From Dicyema japonicum (lineage: Eukaryota; Dicyemida; Rhombozoa; Dicyemidae), in assembly GCA_011109175.1 (NCBI GenBank), contig RDEW01000019.1:1016247-1080246 (forward strand): 64,000 nt of DNA. The letters run 5' to 3'. The notes beneath the pieces are model-generated. The model was not told the DNA's origin, did not search any database, and saw only the letters and a program-made list of their open reading frames with translations. Shown here in pieces: positions 1 through 11,029 of this stretch. The translations under genes were made by a program, and so were the position numbers. Every line of letters starts with the position of its first letter. The stretch's first letter is position 1.

Positions 1-218
1 TTTGATGAAAATAACATCCCAATTCTAGAATGGGTTCCGCATTCTCCAGACATAAACCCAATGGAACACGTTTGAAAAAATCAAAAATTTTCATTAGACC
101 AGGCGAAAATAAACTTGATCTCCAAGTCACATTAATCAAAATTTGGAACGAATTGCCATCTGAAAACATTCGAAAAAATATAATAAAATTATTCCAACTA
201 TTTAATTATGCCACATAG
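1..218 (+). pseudogene. Tc1/mariner transposase, C-terminal fragment
   Basis: The window opens inside a transposase. The first frame reads a WVPHSPDINPMEH block, the Tc1/mariner pattern around the third catalytic acidic residue (SPDxNPxE). A TGA stop then stands where the family normally has Trp, as in the usual ENLW or EHVW. The rest continues in another frame (30-218) as an amphipathic tail with IWNELPSENIRKN, typical of the last 40 residues of these transposases. The 5' part lies outside the window. It is broken by the stop and a frameshift, so it is a dead remnant. Confidence 0.75.
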
Positions 219-295
219 CGCCAACGTTTATGTGGTGTGGCTACTTGAATTAAAGTTATTTTCATCTTTTCCTCCTCTTCCCTTTTGTCTCACAG

Positions 296-860
296 GAGCT
301 TTAAGTGTCAGCGTGCATAACGTGGTTCACCACTTCTGGTGGTGGCAGATATAATCCTAAATTATATCCAGAAAGGACTATTAGTCTAAAACCATCAAGT
401 AGACTTCCTTTAAGTCCGAGTATGCGAAGAATGCTGATGGAGGCCGAGATCACCTATTTTTTTTAATTCTGGCTATGACGGTGGTTTTTTGGTCTAATAA
501 ATTTAATTTAATTATGTTTATAATTATTATTCACCATATCCCAACTAGTCATACAATTAACTTAATTAATTGTTAGAGTCATTATCGCTGGTGCTATGTG
601 GATAGTTTGTCAAAATTATTTTTTTTCTTCCGATGGCGTCACTGGATCCACCTTACTGAGGAGGCGCCCAATGCCTGGCCAGCATCAAGAGGATCCAACA
701 ATTCTTCCCCGGGGACAACGTCGTTACCTGGTGACAAGTTCTGGAATGCTGGAACGAGTCAGGATCGAGGAGTTAGTTAGTTTTGTTACGCTTGGTTTTT
801 TGAAATAATTTAAATTTTTTAATTGTTATCTTCTTAGTGTATCCGGGGTTAATAAATAAA
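296..860 (+). mobile_element. Jockey-like non-LTR fragments, end regions
   Basis: Short degraded pieces resemble the ends of the Jockey-like elements elsewhere in the window. Bases 425-500 resemble the end of the element at 27.48-27.57 kb: an MRRMLMEAEIT-like C-terminus followed by a T-rich stretch with TGG-rich 3' UTR. Bases 596-860 encode a short C-terminal tail (HWIHLTEEAPNAW) and a 3' UTR ending in TTAGTTAG...GGTTTTTTGAAATAA, which resembles 50.15-50.22 kb. Bases 310-340 resemble the 5' region at 24.9 kb. There is no intact ORF. Assignment rests on similarity within the window and is modest. Confidence 0.4.
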
Positions 861-1273
861 TTAATTTTAACTAGTCATCTAACAAAAACTATATTTTAAC
901 AGCTCGCACACATCAAGCCTATATCGAATCTCCAGAAACTGTAAAACACTCAGTTTTACATTGGCCGGTCTGTATACTCTTTGATATCCAAAATCCTGGC
1001 ACTTTCTAAAATTAAAGATATTCTCATCGTGTCATTTCAATATGGATTCAAAGATGAGAGATTAACATAGATCAGCATGTCATCTTTAGGCAATATGGAA
1101 TATGGATTTTCGACATGGAAATATGAAGATTGTGCTTTATTCATTAACAACACCAAGTTTTCATCTCAGTAACAGATAAGGTTCACTATTATATAAGTTT
1201 AACAGAAATCTCTTAATTTTAAGCTTCGGCAGCATAATTTATCTAATTTTCGACAAAAAAAAGTTAGGAAAGC

Positions 1274-2130
1274 GTGAACAACTTCGGCAAAAAGGAAAAG
1301 TTAGGAACAACCAAGAAAGGAAAACTGGCAAATGAAGGTAAACCGACAGTGAAGACTAAATCAAAGAAAAGGATTGAAATACCCACCAATAAACTATATG
1401 ATATTGTTGTATCAGGACAAGCTGTTTCTTCTAACTTGGCTTATGATTCTCTTGTAGTGAATCTAGTAATTAAAAACATGGCTTTGGGACTGATTAAAGT
1501 TTTAACATAGTGTCGAACTCAGCGACTGCCAGTAAGGCACGAATTACATTAAGCAAATCAGGCATATTTACGCTTGAATTTGCCTCAAAAGAGGATATGG
1601 ACGCTTGTGTCGATGATTTTGGCTTGAGAGAGCTATTTGGTATTGATGGACATGTTTTTACTAATTCTTTCCTATATCTTTCCATTGTTGTTGTGAAGGG
1701 AATCCCTTCTTGGGTCTCAGATGATGACTTAAATCTTTATTTTACAGAAACTCTACGACCTGGTTTCTCTTTCCAACGTTTCATGAAGGACGGGCGCAGT
1801 CTTCCTGTTGGAAAATTAACTTTGAAGTCTAGAGCGGAAACCACGTCACTTGTGAGACTGGGGATGGTGTTTGGGTTCCAGAGAGTTCGTTTTGAATGGT
1901 ACAGAAAACCGGTAACTAGGTACTACCGATACCAAAACTTTGGGCACATTGCGAATTTCTCTAAGGAAAAGGAAAGGTCCTTAATTTGTGGTGAAGAGCA
2001 CAATGTGAACTCTTGTTTGGCTAAGGACAGTGAAAGGAAATGCATTAACTCAAAAGTCATTTGAGTTGTTATGGTGGTTGTTATTCAGCAAAGGCTGCCT
2101 TCAAAGAAAGAAAAACAAAAGACTTGACTA
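1274..2130 (+). pseudogene. Non-LTR retrotransposon ORF1 (gag-like), degraded
   Basis: Two frames (1274-1510 and 1510-2064) together give a basic, Lys-rich N-terminus followed by a region ending in two nucleic-acid-binding knuckles. The knuckle region reads RYYRYQNFGHIANFS and then ICGEEHNVNSC. The spacing matches the CCHC knuckles of Jockey/I-type ORF1 proteins (CX2CX4HX4C), but several Cys have become Tyr or Ser. The family role is RNA binding and retrotransposition RNP assembly. The lost Cys residues and the frame break say it is inactive. From 2,130 to 2,700 there are only scraps of coding-like sequence. Confidence 0.55.
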
Positions 2131-2714
2131 AGAAGATGTTTTGATCCGTTCAGTGGGTTAAAGCTGAGGCTGTTGAAAGTGCTTGGGGAAAATCTACACA
2201 CAGCATAAAATGTGTTTTTTAACCCAAATAGACGCGAAAATGTCGACCGTGGATACTAACCAAACCTCTGACAATACGAACATTGTTGCCAATTACATTA
2301 ACAAAGGGAATACTGTTGGTACTCCTAATCTGGTAAAAGGAATTGATAAATGCTGTTGACAAACTGGTCTATATTTGTGCCGAAAAAGGAAATGACGTCA
2401 GGAACCTGTTAGCCTTCTTATTTGGAAAGGCAGAAGTCTGTTCTTACTATCATTGGGTTGATCGCCCGATCCTTAAAAAGAAGGCGTTCTGAGATTGTGA
2501 ATATGCTATCCACCAATCCCGTTGATATATTAATTGTTAATGAAAAGAGTGAGGATATTTTTCAACTTGAGAGATATTGTTCTCTTGATATAAAATAGAA
2601 GTCTGGATCGGTTGCAGAAAGGGGTACATATTTGTTCTACAGACTAAATCTAAGGGTTCGTAACCTGAAGATTCATTGCCCTCCATTTTAAGGATCTATC
2701 ATCGTTCTATTACA

Positions 2715-3000
2715 TACATTTTTCGACATCATCCATTCGTATTCATAAATATTTTTGATGTATTGATGATTAAGAAGTTCGTTAAATTCCAATTGAATTG
2801 ATTAAGGTATAAAACACCAAATGATCCATTACCGACCATTTAAGTATCAATCAACGTTCAATTACTCATTTTTTTCGACATCATCCATTCATGTTCATAA
2901 TTGTGACTTTGATGTATTAATACTTAATAAAGAACTTCGATTAATATCGTATACACCAAATAAATTCATATCCATCCCAAGTGATCTACGATTTAATAAT
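2715..3000. repeat. Imperfect direct duplication, about 150 bp period
   Basis: Two similar blocks each contain CATTTTTTCGACATCATCC followed by a CAT-rich, TTGATGTATT-containing stretch. They begin near 2,717 and 2,867. The two copies differ by many substitutions, so the duplication is old. No coding potential was recognised in this intergenic stretch. Confidence 0.5.
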
Positions 3001-3129
3001 TAAATAGTCAAATAATTTTTTTATTATACAATTATCAAAGTTTCATAATATTTGTATTATTTAAAAGACTATAAATACCACTAAATGATATTAATTATTT
3101 AATTAATAACCCCAATTAATTATTTAATT

Positions 3130-4560
3130 GGAACCCAAAAGCTGTATGAATGCATCGCTAGGATGCTGAATGAAATGTACTATTATAGTCACACGCTGAC
3201 CCTGGGAGAGGGTATCTTGAAACCTGTACAGAAGGCGAATAAACCAAGATCTAAGGAGGAGAACCTCCGTTTGGTCATATTAATGAATTCACTTAGGAAA
3301 ATTCTGGCGAACATAACATTACAAAGGATGGAAGGACGCCTAGATACTTTTCTGTCGCCATACCACAGCGGATTCCGAAAAGGAAGATCTACTTCAGATG
3401 TTTTGTGGTCTCACAAATGGAGATCTGCGGCCGTTCAAAAGTTCAAAATGTCTACAACCATCCTCGGAATCGACATTTCGAGGGCCTTCGACTCTGTCGA
3501 CAGACGGAGGCTAATACTGGTTTTGGAAAGTTTCCTAGACGCTTCCACTGTCAGACTGGCCACCACCCTCCTAGCTGATACTTGGCTCATTGTAGGAGTC
3601 GGGGGAGCCTTGTCTCGCCGATTTGAGACGACTGTTGGCACTCCACAGGGAGACCCATTATCACCTATACTTTTTGTCATATACCTTGAAGCTGCTTTAC
3701 GGGAGTCAAAACCGATAATGGGTGAAAAGACAAACATTATTGCGTATGCTGACGACGTAGACTTTATTTCAAATGACAAAATACCGCTCACCCGCTTGAT
3801 GGAAGAAGTGTCTGGAAGACTAGCCGAATGGTTCCTAACAGTAAATCCGGACAAGACTGACGTAACTGAACTCAAGAGGGAAGAAACAAGGACGGAGGAG
3901 TACTGGCGCAAATGCAAAAAGCTTGGCTCCCTCCTAAGAGACCATGAAGAAATTACGAGAAGGAAAACCCTAGCACAAACTGCCCTCTCCAGATTAAAGA
4001 ACATCTGGCTTCACAAAAAGGGCCTTGACATTATAACAAAAACTCGATTATACAACTCGCTAGTGAAACCCATACTACTATATAACGCTGGTACCTGGGC
4101 CTGCTCAAGAAATGAACTGAAGAGGCTTAATGCGTTTCATAGAGACCAACTACGGCATATGATGTTCGAAAGAAGTCATACGAGGATGTCATCTAATCTT
4201 CTTTATAAGAGGACCAAGACTTCAGAAATTTCTAATGAGATTCTGGATACACGATGGAGGCTTTTCGGTCATATTCTGCGACTGGACCTAGATGCCCCGC
4301 GAACGTAGCCATGGAGGATTACTTCATGTTGGAGGCCCCCGTTTCCGTGGTCGCCCAAGGACGACACTGGCAGTCGTTCTCGACGAGGATCTCAAAGAAA
4401 TGGGACGGCATCTTGGAAGTGGAGAGGATCTGGACTGGTTGCGCGCTGCGGCTTTGAATAGGAGGAAGTGGATGAAACTAACCAGTGATTTGCTAACTTG
4501 TGTTGCACATGCTTTGTCAAGTCCTATGACATAGCGATAAGTGCTTATAATAATAATAAT
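3130..4560 (+). mobile_element. Non-LTR retrotransposon RT (YADDVDF family), best-preserved copy
   Basis: A 381-codon ORF (3163-4308) holds most of a reverse transcriptase. In order it has FRKGRSTSD (RT2), GIDISRAFDSVDRR (motif A), GTPQGDPLSPILF (motif B), YADDVDFIS (motif C) and VKPILLYNAGTWA in the thumb/connection region. A WRLFGHILRLD tail follows. The reading frame then shifts, and 4292-4534 completes the C-terminus with GRPRTTLAVVLDEDL. The element ends in a 3' UTR and an (A)ATAATAATAA tail at 4,545-4,562. The endonuclease half upstream is missing, so this is a 5'-truncated insertion. The same family recurs at 14.1, 18.6, 34.1, 57.4, 58.0 and 60.3 kb. Confidence 0.85.
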
Positions 4561-4931
4561 AACCCCAATAAGGGAACTCCAAGAAAAAAGAAAACCAACT
4601 AATTAAGTGATCCTGGTACATCTCAAAAGGATCGAGAGGTCTTTCTTGTGTTCCTCCACAGTATCCACGGCTTTCAATCACCTTTCATTAAGATATGAAA
4701 AAAGGTGAGTTGACCTCTATAGGAATCCTATTGATATCGCTCTCGGTATTAGATTATTAGACAGCTTTTTCAGACCTTAGTCATTTTGCCTTTACATTAG
4801 CGTTTTCAACGCAATCATGAGTAATTCGCAGTTAAAAAACTTTATAATATTTTTTTATAATTCAAATTAAGAAAATATAAAACTTAACTAAATTTTACCA
4901 ATTTAGAAAAATTATGAATCCCAATTATTTT

Positions 4932-5798
4932 GGTGTCCGGACATTTGGCCGACAGATATTAGCCCGATAGACGTTTAGCCGACAGGAAATTCTGGTTTTT
5001 AAATTCAGAGATAAAATTCAAGATAAAATCACTTACTTAAAGGTTATGAGAAAGCGCAGTCAAAAATTCTACTGGAGTGTAATCATCATATTTTTTAATA
5101 ATACTGTTTATCCTTTTGTTCACATCCTGGTATTTCTTTACTTGTCTTATTGTTATTCCGGCCATCACTTGTTCTACTGTATGCTCCCACTCCCACTGTT
5201 TTTTTCGTATTTTTGCAACAAGCCGACAAACGGTTGGATGTTTTATAGACACTCTTTGTGAAAAAGATCTGTGCCATCCTTCAAGTGAATTCATAGTTCT
5301 TGGGAGGCCTTCTGCCTGTCTGTCGTGTACATTCCACATTTCCAAACTAAACTTCTTCTCCTTCCACGTTGCAAGGCTCCGAACCATGTTGTCTCAAAAT
5401 AGGTCAGAATATCTCCTAACACTTTATCAGTCTCGACATCTATAGTTTCAAGGAGCGCTCGGAAACTCTCAATGACTTGAGGTAAGGAACAAATGCCAGT
5501 GCTTGAATACTTTTGATTAAGTTTGCATTTGCTGGGTCATTATACATGCCTGCAGTCATAGATTTTTATTTTTCGCCTTAAACACTGCCCAAAGTGAAAG
5601 TAGAAAATATTTGTTCATACATTTGTTGAGAATTATCTCGAGCAATAGCGTACACTAATGGAACCGTACATGTTTCACATAATGTAACATGTATAGTGTA
5701 TAACTGAAAACCTAATAGGCCAAATGTCCTAGTACCGTAGGGGTGTGTCGGACAAATGTCTATCGGCCTAATATCTGTAGGCCAAATGTCCTAGTACC
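4932..5798. mobile_element. MULE-like DNA transposon with terminal inverted repeats
   Basis: The left end (4932-4984) and the reverse complement of the right end (5746-5798) share a roughly 50 bp inverted repeat built around GGACATTTGGCC, ACAGATATTAG and CCGATAGAC. The element is flanked on both sides by ATTATTTT (4924-4931 and 5799-5806), a plausible 8-9 bp target duplication. The right end carries an extra inner copy of TAGGCCAAATGTCCTAGTACC at about 5,716. At about 0.87 kb it is far shorter than an autonomous MULE, and it retains only a C-terminal transposase-type fragment. It is therefore an internally deleted copy. Confidence 0.75.
5037..5640 (-). pseudogene. MULE-type transposase-associated C-terminal fragment
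   Basis: The minus-strand frame 5387-5037 reads MWNVHDR, then PRTMNSLEGWHRSF, HPTVCRLVAKIRK and KYQDVNKRI. These are the hallmarks of the C-terminal region of FLYWCH/MULE-type proteins (PRTNNxxEGWHR). Upstream, about 5,390-5,640 continues in other frames with FETTWFGALQRGRRRS, matching the preceding part of that family. At least one frameshift separates the two. The fragment lies inside the inverted-repeat element at 4932-5798, which supports its identity as that element's transposase remnant. Confidence 0.7.
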
Positions 5799-5828
5799 AT
5801 TATTTTAACTAAAGCAGTGGAATGCTGT

Positions 5829-6360
5829 TCATGTATTGATCCAGATGCGATTTTGATTGATATAATGAGTAATAACGACTCCAATTATTGAAAGGACGAT
5901 GAGTCTGCATGCAATTCCACTTATCAGATGTTTATACGGTTTTTCTGCGGTTGATTGTTCTAGTAAACATCTTTCATCTTAAATTCAGTGGTTTAAATTA
6001 CCATTGCCAATAATTCAAAAGTCAAATCTTCACATAAAGTTGTAACTTGAAAGACAAAATTTCAATAGAAAATATTTTGCTGTAGTTTTGTGTAATTTAT
6101 CCGCAATGATATTGATTGCCTTTTTTAATCAATATGAAGTTTCGATCTACGTACAAACAATTTATATCCTTATTGTTTTTGAATTAAGTACATCAGCCTC
6201 AAGTGTCCAAACATGAATTCCGACAGCCACAAGTTTCAAACTTAAAGTAGATTTCAATTTAAAATAATTTATTTTATACCACTTGCTATATAAAATTATT
6301 AATATTATAAACCCAAGAACACCAATATTATTATTACCTCCAGGATCACTGGTCAAAGAG
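5829..6360 (-). pseudogene. Type I membrane protein family, degraded copy A
   Basis: Read on the minus strand, this is a paralogue of the gene at 62.06-63.3 kb. An extracellular stretch with a YHCG...TQNY...IEILSFKLQ pattern (about 6,150-6,010) is followed by a 24 bp GT...AG intron at 5978-6001. The last exon (5977-5829) begins with DERCLLEQ and contains a hydrophobic membrane segment (IACRLIVLSIIGVVI) and a short basic tail ending at TGA 5829-5831. The intron sits at the same place as the 25 bp intron of the 62 kb paralogue. A TAA replaces a Ser codon right after HCG, and there is a frame break near DLTFELL. Copy A is probably not functional. Confidence 0.6.
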
Positions 6361-6494
6361 AATTAAATAAAAAGTTCTCACTACAAGAACACCAATAGTT
6401 AATTTAATTATTAAATTAACTAAATGAATTGATTTTTCAATTTTATTACTTATATATTTTTTATTTTTTTTAACAAAAAAATTTTTTAACAATT

Positions 6495-9475
6495 ATAAAC
6501 AAATGTCAGTTGAGGAAGCCTGCTGCGTGGATTGCGAACGAGTTCCCTCGGAGTATGGCTATTCCAATCTTTTGTCTTAGCCATAACCCTTCTCGTTGAT
6601 CCCTTTTCTTTCTGGCAAACAATCCTCCGAGTTCGCGCAAGAACTCAGCCGTCATTGGACCAACGGCTCCTAATGACTCGACCGCAACAGGAGTAAATCG
6701 GTAGCGGTCCCCGAGGAAGAATATTCTTAATTTTTAGGTTTTACGCGGTCGAAGCAGCTGCTCCAGGTGTCTGAACCGATTTGAAAAGATTCGTGCTTGA
6801 AAATGTGTCAACACAAGTTGCGTCCCAGACCAAAGATCTTCCGGATGTGTAGAGTAAAAGGGTCATCCCGTCAGGTCTCTTTCCATCTCCTCGATCGAGA
6901 CCCACTGGTTCAAGCTGAGATGGGAAAGCTGTAGCCTTCAGAGCTCTGACGATCACATCGTTCAGAGCTGCGTGACGTAATTCTCTTCCGGCGCTTTTTC
7001 TGCAGGACAGCAGATGCAATCCCTACTATTTTCCCGCATCGGCATCACTGCTCCTGGCAAACGTCTTGTCCTAGCCTTTGAACGATTCCAATCCTTAATG
7101 AATCGTCGTCCAAAAAAGTCCCTAGGTTTGGGCAAAGTATGGCACCAAGCCATGCTCCACTTTCTCCACTTGAAGCTGACACCAAACAAGCCTGACGATG
7201 TTGGTTTGCTTCTTTTTTGAGGTCTTCCAAAATTTTGGAGAAGACAATGTTATCCCAATTACTTTGTTGTGTCTTCGGGGATTTTGAGTCCGGACCCGTT
7301 CCATTTCTAACAAGCTTCGTCAAATGACTCATTCCAGCGAAGTCCAATAGTGTTATGAAGGACTTGCCGTGTCAAATGGCTGCAGCTTGAGAGAGACGAT
7401 AAATATCCGGGTAAGCAACCTCCAGCGCCGATCTTATTCCGACACTCACAAATCCAGAAAGGAAGCTTACATTCTTTCCAACCAAGTTCGTCAAAGCGGA
7501 CGTTAATTAGTGACTCAACAGTTTGTTTGAGAGTATTGTCTATCGAAAGTGGACTGTCGTATTGTTCCTAGCAGAGTGAACATCGGAGTAGATACACAGC
7601 TTGGGTAGTCCGATGTTGTTTCTCATCAAGAAGAAGGATGTGTGAGAGACATGACAATCTTTTCGCGAGGCGTGTTAATTCTTCATTTTTAGAAAGCAGA
7701 TGGTTCTTGAGTTCTTCTTCGTTGAATGGGCATCCGAGGAAATATAATTTGTCAACTGGCACAGTCGGGATCCCAGGAAGCAGTTCGTTAAAAGACTTTT
7801 TGATAGAAAGTCGGTGTTTGGATATGAGACATTTATTAGCTCTGATTTGTTAACATTGATGTCTAAGCCCAAATGTTTTAAAGCGGGTAACGCTTTACGT
7901 AGTGAATTGTACGTTTCCGTGAATGATTCTCCAATTGTGGCATCGTCGAGGTACCAGAGATTTAGCTGTGCATTGATTGATCTCACAACTTCATCAATGG
8001 TCAAGGCAAATAAGAGAGGTCCAAGCGGATCTTCTTGTTGGACCTGCGTTTTTGATTTAATAATTTCATTTTCAAAACCAAAGACATATGTTCCCCATAG
8101 GATAATTTGATAAGAGAAGCTTTGGAGCTTTCTTCCAACACGTTTACATAATTTTATCTCTTCTAAGAGAATTGAATGCATTCTTTATGTCCAACTTGAT
8201 TCCAATGAATATATTTAAAATATTTCTTTGTGTGAAGAAACGCTTTGCTGCATGAACCGTAGCCTCATATCCGTTCTGGATACTAACACCCATTTGTTTA
8301 GGAAAAAAACTCCTCTCCAAGTTGTCGGCTCTCCAGGGTCGATGCTACCTTTGCTCCAAGTCTCCTGAAATAATTCCCGACCGCAATGGGGGGATTCCAC
8401 CATTAGGTTTTTTGAAAGCAGATAGCCTTGCGGAGAAGAGCAATTCTGTGGCAAATTCTAAGATGTCGCCGTTAACCATTTTTCTGATTAGGCCCGTAAT
8501 TGATTTGACAAGGCAGCGTCTTGCTTCCGATGTGTAAGCAAACGTAAGGTCTTTAATATGTCCAGGACGTAACCCTTCCAAGCCTCCGCCGCTGCTAGCG
8601 GCGAAGGAATTTTTTCCGTGGCGCACTTCGGATTCAGTAATAATTATCTCCTTGGTTCCTTCAGGATTCAAAAACTTTTCATAGTCAGTCGGTGCATCTG
8701 GATGCTTTAGTATTAATGTATTTAGGACCTCGGGAGTACAAGACAATACTGTGTCATCGGATGTGATAACTCGTAAGGCTTTCCGCACGTCGCCCTCCAA
8801 AAGTTTCCGGTTTACTCTCTCCTTTAGTTTGTTGGGGGCATCTTTGATGAATGCTCCTCTGGTTTCGACCTCATTGACATTAAGTGGCTGTTCAAGTATT
8901 GCGTGTATGTTATGACAGCTAAAATTCATTATGTTTCGTTTCAGTTTCCCGGATAAATTGAGTCGGGAGTTTGTTTCTTTATTATTGTCATCAGATTCCT
9001 TTGTAGGTATTCCGAGTGCGACAGGTGCAAAGCATATAAGTTTTAGCCAGGATTCCTAACTGTCAGAGGATAGTGCATGATCAATGGCATCTGAAAGACA
9101 CGTTGCTGCGGCAATTCGTACTCCTTTTGGGATTTATACTGGGATCTTCATGGCTTTCCTAAGGTTCGAGATCTTCAAAAGAGTATGGTCTGTATGTGGC
9201 AGTGTAAAGTTTGACTGAGTTATTTTCTCCCGCCTGAGGGCCTCCATTCCAATACAAGAGGGGCACAGCCAACTCGACAGCGTCTCGGCGCAAGCTTTAC
9301 TCATTTTTATGCAGCCCAGATGGGCGAATGATTCACATTGTGTGCAGTTAATCCCATATTTCCTGATGTTCGATTGTCCACATAAAAAACATACCTGATT
9401 TGTCCGTACTGGATTTGTTCCTCGTACTTTGTCTTCTTTTCGTTCTTTATTTTCCATGAGATTTTTGTTGATCAC
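6495..9475 (-). mobile_element. Non-LTR retrotransposon with zinc-finger N-terminus and PD...D C-terminus
   Basis: Minus strand, N to C. A Cys-rich PHD/zinc-ribbon-like module (9475-9134) shows CFLCG, CTQCESFAHLGC and LCPSC. An RT palm start (8929-8345) shows GGGLEGLRPGHIKDL. Another frame (about 8,340-8,200) shows MGVSIQNGYEATVHAA and KLDIKNAFNS. Then comes QQEDPLGPLLFALTID with a WYLDDATIG catalytic box (8181-7675). The C-terminal part shows SGAWLGA and a CCHC remnant, then LDRGDGKRPDG ... VWDATCVDTF (7019-6741). A tail to about 6,495 shows FTPVAVESLGAVG. The RPD-x(n)-D arrangement resembles the restriction-like endonuclease of early-branching non-LTR clades (inference). Several frameshifts make this copy dead. 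Confidence 0.75.
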
Positions 9476-9959
9476 ACCACACCACTTAATAAACGTGTTT
9501 CTTCCTGAAAGTCTTATATATTAAAAATTTATAATTAATTAACTACGCCTTACGGATCTCTGGGACCCTCCGTTCTTAGCTGTGCCGTCATTCATCGATT
9601 ACTTTCACTCGAAGTGATTAGGGGTAAATAAATCAATCAGTTGTTTATTATATACTTTCATATGTTTTAAAAGTCTTTTGATGACAAAACTCTAAAGCTA
9701 AGAGTGGTCAATTTTTGATGCAAAGTTGAGAATGGAGTAATCTGTAGTCTATGAAGAGCAGACCTCATTCCTATGTGAATGGTTAAAGTGACAGTTCTAA
9801 TGATATCTACATCATTATCAACGTGAGGATCCTGAGTTTTGAACAAATAGTAACTAGAGAATTGGATAATTTTAGGAAATTAATCTATTTTTAAACGTTG
9901 TCAATTAACCAAATGGTGTTTTTGATAACACAATTAAAAAGTAGTCAAAACATATTTTT

Positions 9960-10360
9960 CAATTAAGGTAGCGTCTGGAGTTATGATTGATGAAACAGTA
10001 GATCGATGTCCAAGGCGAAGAGTAAGGAGCATAAGGGTTGCCCTGTTGTAAAAGTCTAGGATTCAAGGGTGTGTTGCCCCAAAATCTGTGAGCATGGGGA
10101 ACCATATGAGAAGTTCCTGAAAAACCTGATTGCATGATGCTATCTCAGCGAATGCTATTGAAAATAGTCCAGATGTCCAGCTTACGACTATTTTATTCTG
10201 AGTGTCTGGTGGATTGGTAATGAAATTTCGATTTGAGTGAATTGACGTTTCACATTCTCGAGGAATCATAACTCCGAATTGAGTTGGGCTTAGAATTTTG
10301 CAGCCTGTTAGCGATCTTTGGTTGCTTATAGCGATGTGTCTTTGTGAAGGCAATTAATTT
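9960..10360 (-). mobile_element. Second, shorter copy of the same zinc-finger/RT non-LTR family
   Basis: The minus-strand frame 10353-10063 contains LSPTQFGVMIPRECETSIHS. This aligns with the LGVxxxxGxEAxVHA block before motif A of the 6.5-9.5 kb element. A degraded motif A region follows (KIVVSW...FSIAFAEI...FPMLTDF). Only this central RT piece is recognisable. It has the same orientation as its neighbour and may be a fragment of a tandem or nested insertion. Between 9,480 and 9,960 I see nothing recognisable. Confidence 0.5.
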
Positions 10361-11029
10361 TTATACAGACATGAGTTATCAAGTATAGTCGTAAATCTTT
10401 GCCCGATGAAAGCGGTCAATAAAAGTATTTATTTAATGTAAATATTCCTTATTCGGCAGCAGTAACAGAAGTGAGGTAATTGACGTAAGCCTTATATCTC
10501 AGCACTATCGCTTTCTAGGAATAATGAAATGTCAGATCCCATTTATTTAGTACACCGGGTTCACCGAAAAAGAAAGACAGAAAAAACCTCAGACAGTTAG
10601 GCAAACCTGATTCCTGAAATCAAACGAGCCATCAAGAGTCTTACACTGTGGGGGTGATATTTAGATATATCGAAGAACTCAACAAAAACTATGTGAATTG
10701 TATTAAAAAATTGATATTATAGAGGATTAAACCCCTCATTTATGAAAGAAAATGATCATATATAAAGACATCAATCTTCAATTTAGTAACGATGCCCGTA
10801 ATATAATCTCCTAATTAGCTCACAGAGAAATATACTCTTTACTCCAATACCCACTGTTTCGTGGCGGTTGTGCATAATATCATTGTTTATCTTTTCTTAT
10901 AAGGTTCATTTGCTCACATTTTGATGTAAAATGAAAATAAATATTTCAAATACAGCGATACGAAACTAAATACTCACGATCCAGCAGAGACCAAATCTTG
11001 AATCGATGCTCATTCTTCGAGCAACCAAA
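10361..11029. other. Intergenic stretch, nothing recognised
   Basis: This is AT-rich sequence with no ORF, repeat unit or homology that I can recognise, leading into the satellite array. Confidence 0.5.

Noticed and set aside
3435-4004. Long minus-strand ORF opposite the RT
   Set aside because: It is the antisense shadow of a well-supported reverse transcriptase with motifs in order on the plus strand.
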